8,468 nucleotides of DNA from Cellvibrionales bacterium UBA4495 (GTDB lineage: Bacteria > Pseudomonadota > Gammaproteobacteria > Pseudomonadales > Porticoccaceae): NCBI GenBank assembly GCA_002388905.1, contig DGNJ01000098.1, positions 10,376 through 18,843 on the forward strand, in the 5' to 3' direction. Shown here in pieces: positions 8,401 through 8,468 of the stretch (its first letter is position 1; each line of letters begins with the position of its first letter). The notes below the pieces were generated by a model that was not told the DNA's origin, searched no databases, and worked only from the letters and a program-made list of their open reading frames with translations. The position numbers and the translations under genes were made by a program.

Positions 8401-8468
8401 CCGAAGGGCTGGAGCCCTTTTTGCCCCCAGCGTTGTTGTCAGTCGCTCATTTAGAATGACTAAACTTC
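8340..8468. repeat. 27-bp imperfect inverted repeat, interlocked with the 20-bp pair
   Basis: Positions 8340-8366 match the reverse complement of 8442-8468 at 21 of 27 positions. Each copy holds its own small hairpin with a 5-bp stem and 5-nt loop: TTTGG/CCAAA at 8344-8358 and TTTAG/CTAAA at 8450-8464. The stems differ by a compensated base pair, while loop bases differ freely. The arms interlock with the 8302-8321 / 8381-8400 pair in the order A-B-A'-B'. The second copy runs to the window edge and may continue. Confidence 0.7.
8404..8422 (+). terminator. Rho-independent terminator-like hairpin downstream of queG
   Basis: AAGGGC (8404-8409) pairs with GCCCTT (8414-8419) around the loop TGGA, and a run of five T spans 8418-8422. 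It lies 131 nt past the queG stop and is oriented to end plus-strand transcription. The stem is short, so efficiency is uncertain. It may belong to the surrounding repeat rather than to queG. Confidence 0.5.

Larger units (their letters stand above)
8272..8468. mobile_element. Possible dispersed or mobile repeat (MITE-like or IS end), cut by window
   Basis: These bases after queG carry no credible gene and differ in base use from the GC-rich genes. They contain interlocked inverted repeats, paired short hairpins and a terminator-like stem. The block begins GGGCCTGTTAACAC immediately after a TA dinucleotide, a start reminiscent of insertion-sequence termini that target TA. I could not find a matching terminal inverted repeat inside the window, so the far end, if any, lies beyond 8468. 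It could instead be an RNA gene or an ordinary structured intergenic repeat. No transposase is visible. Confidence 0.35.

Noticed and set aside
8273..8468. Possible tRNA or known small RNA in the right-hand tail
   Set aside because: No cloverleaf, anticodon arm or TPsiC-like segment can be built, and I do not recognise a named RNA family. Kept only as a structured repeat.

Overview
The window is a compact, GC-rich (about 60-65% by eye) piece of a gammaproteobacterial chromosome. It carries the conserved block queG / nnr-tsaE-amiB-mutL-miaA-hfq-hflX, in the same order and orientation as the Escherichia coli yjeS-yjeF-yjeE-amiB-mutL-miaA-hfq-hflX locus. The protein sequences are clearly gammaproteobacterial but not enteric. 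In particular, MutL carries the metal-binding endonuclease motifs that are missing from MutH-dependent enteric MutL. This points to a lineage without MutH/Dam-directed repair; I cannot name the genus from sequence alone.

Layout. Positions 1-7026 form one minus-strand operon read from right to left: nnr (7026-5521), tsaE (5524-5012), amiB (5042-3702), mutL (3669-1855), miaA (1852-854), hfq (727-449) and hflX (448 to the left edge, cut off). Junctions are very tight. nnr/tsaE overlap by 4 nt, tsaE/amiB overlap by 31 nt, mutL/miaA are 2 nt apart, and hfq/hflX are directly adjacent in the same frame. The only real gap in the operon is 126 bp of AT-rich DNA before hfq, which probably holds hfq promoters. 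queG lies divergently on the plus strand (7163-8272). The minus-strand operon has a perfect TATAAT element at 7069-7074 in the divergent spacer. The last 197 bases after queG hold no gene. They contain a dense set of inverted repeats and a terminator-like hairpin that look like the edge of a dispersed or mobile repeat cut by the window.

How the genes relate. This is a housekeeping block. queG, tsaE and miaA act in tRNA modification (queuosine, t6A37 and i6A37). nnr repairs hydrated NAD(P)H. amiB splits septal peptidoglycan. mutL acts in mismatch repair. hfq is the sRNA chaperone, and hflX is a ribosome-associated GTPase. I see no new defence or metabolic system here. The points worth a second look are the structured repeat at the right edge, the hfq-hflX junction, the endonuclease-type MutL, and the AT-rich hfq leader.
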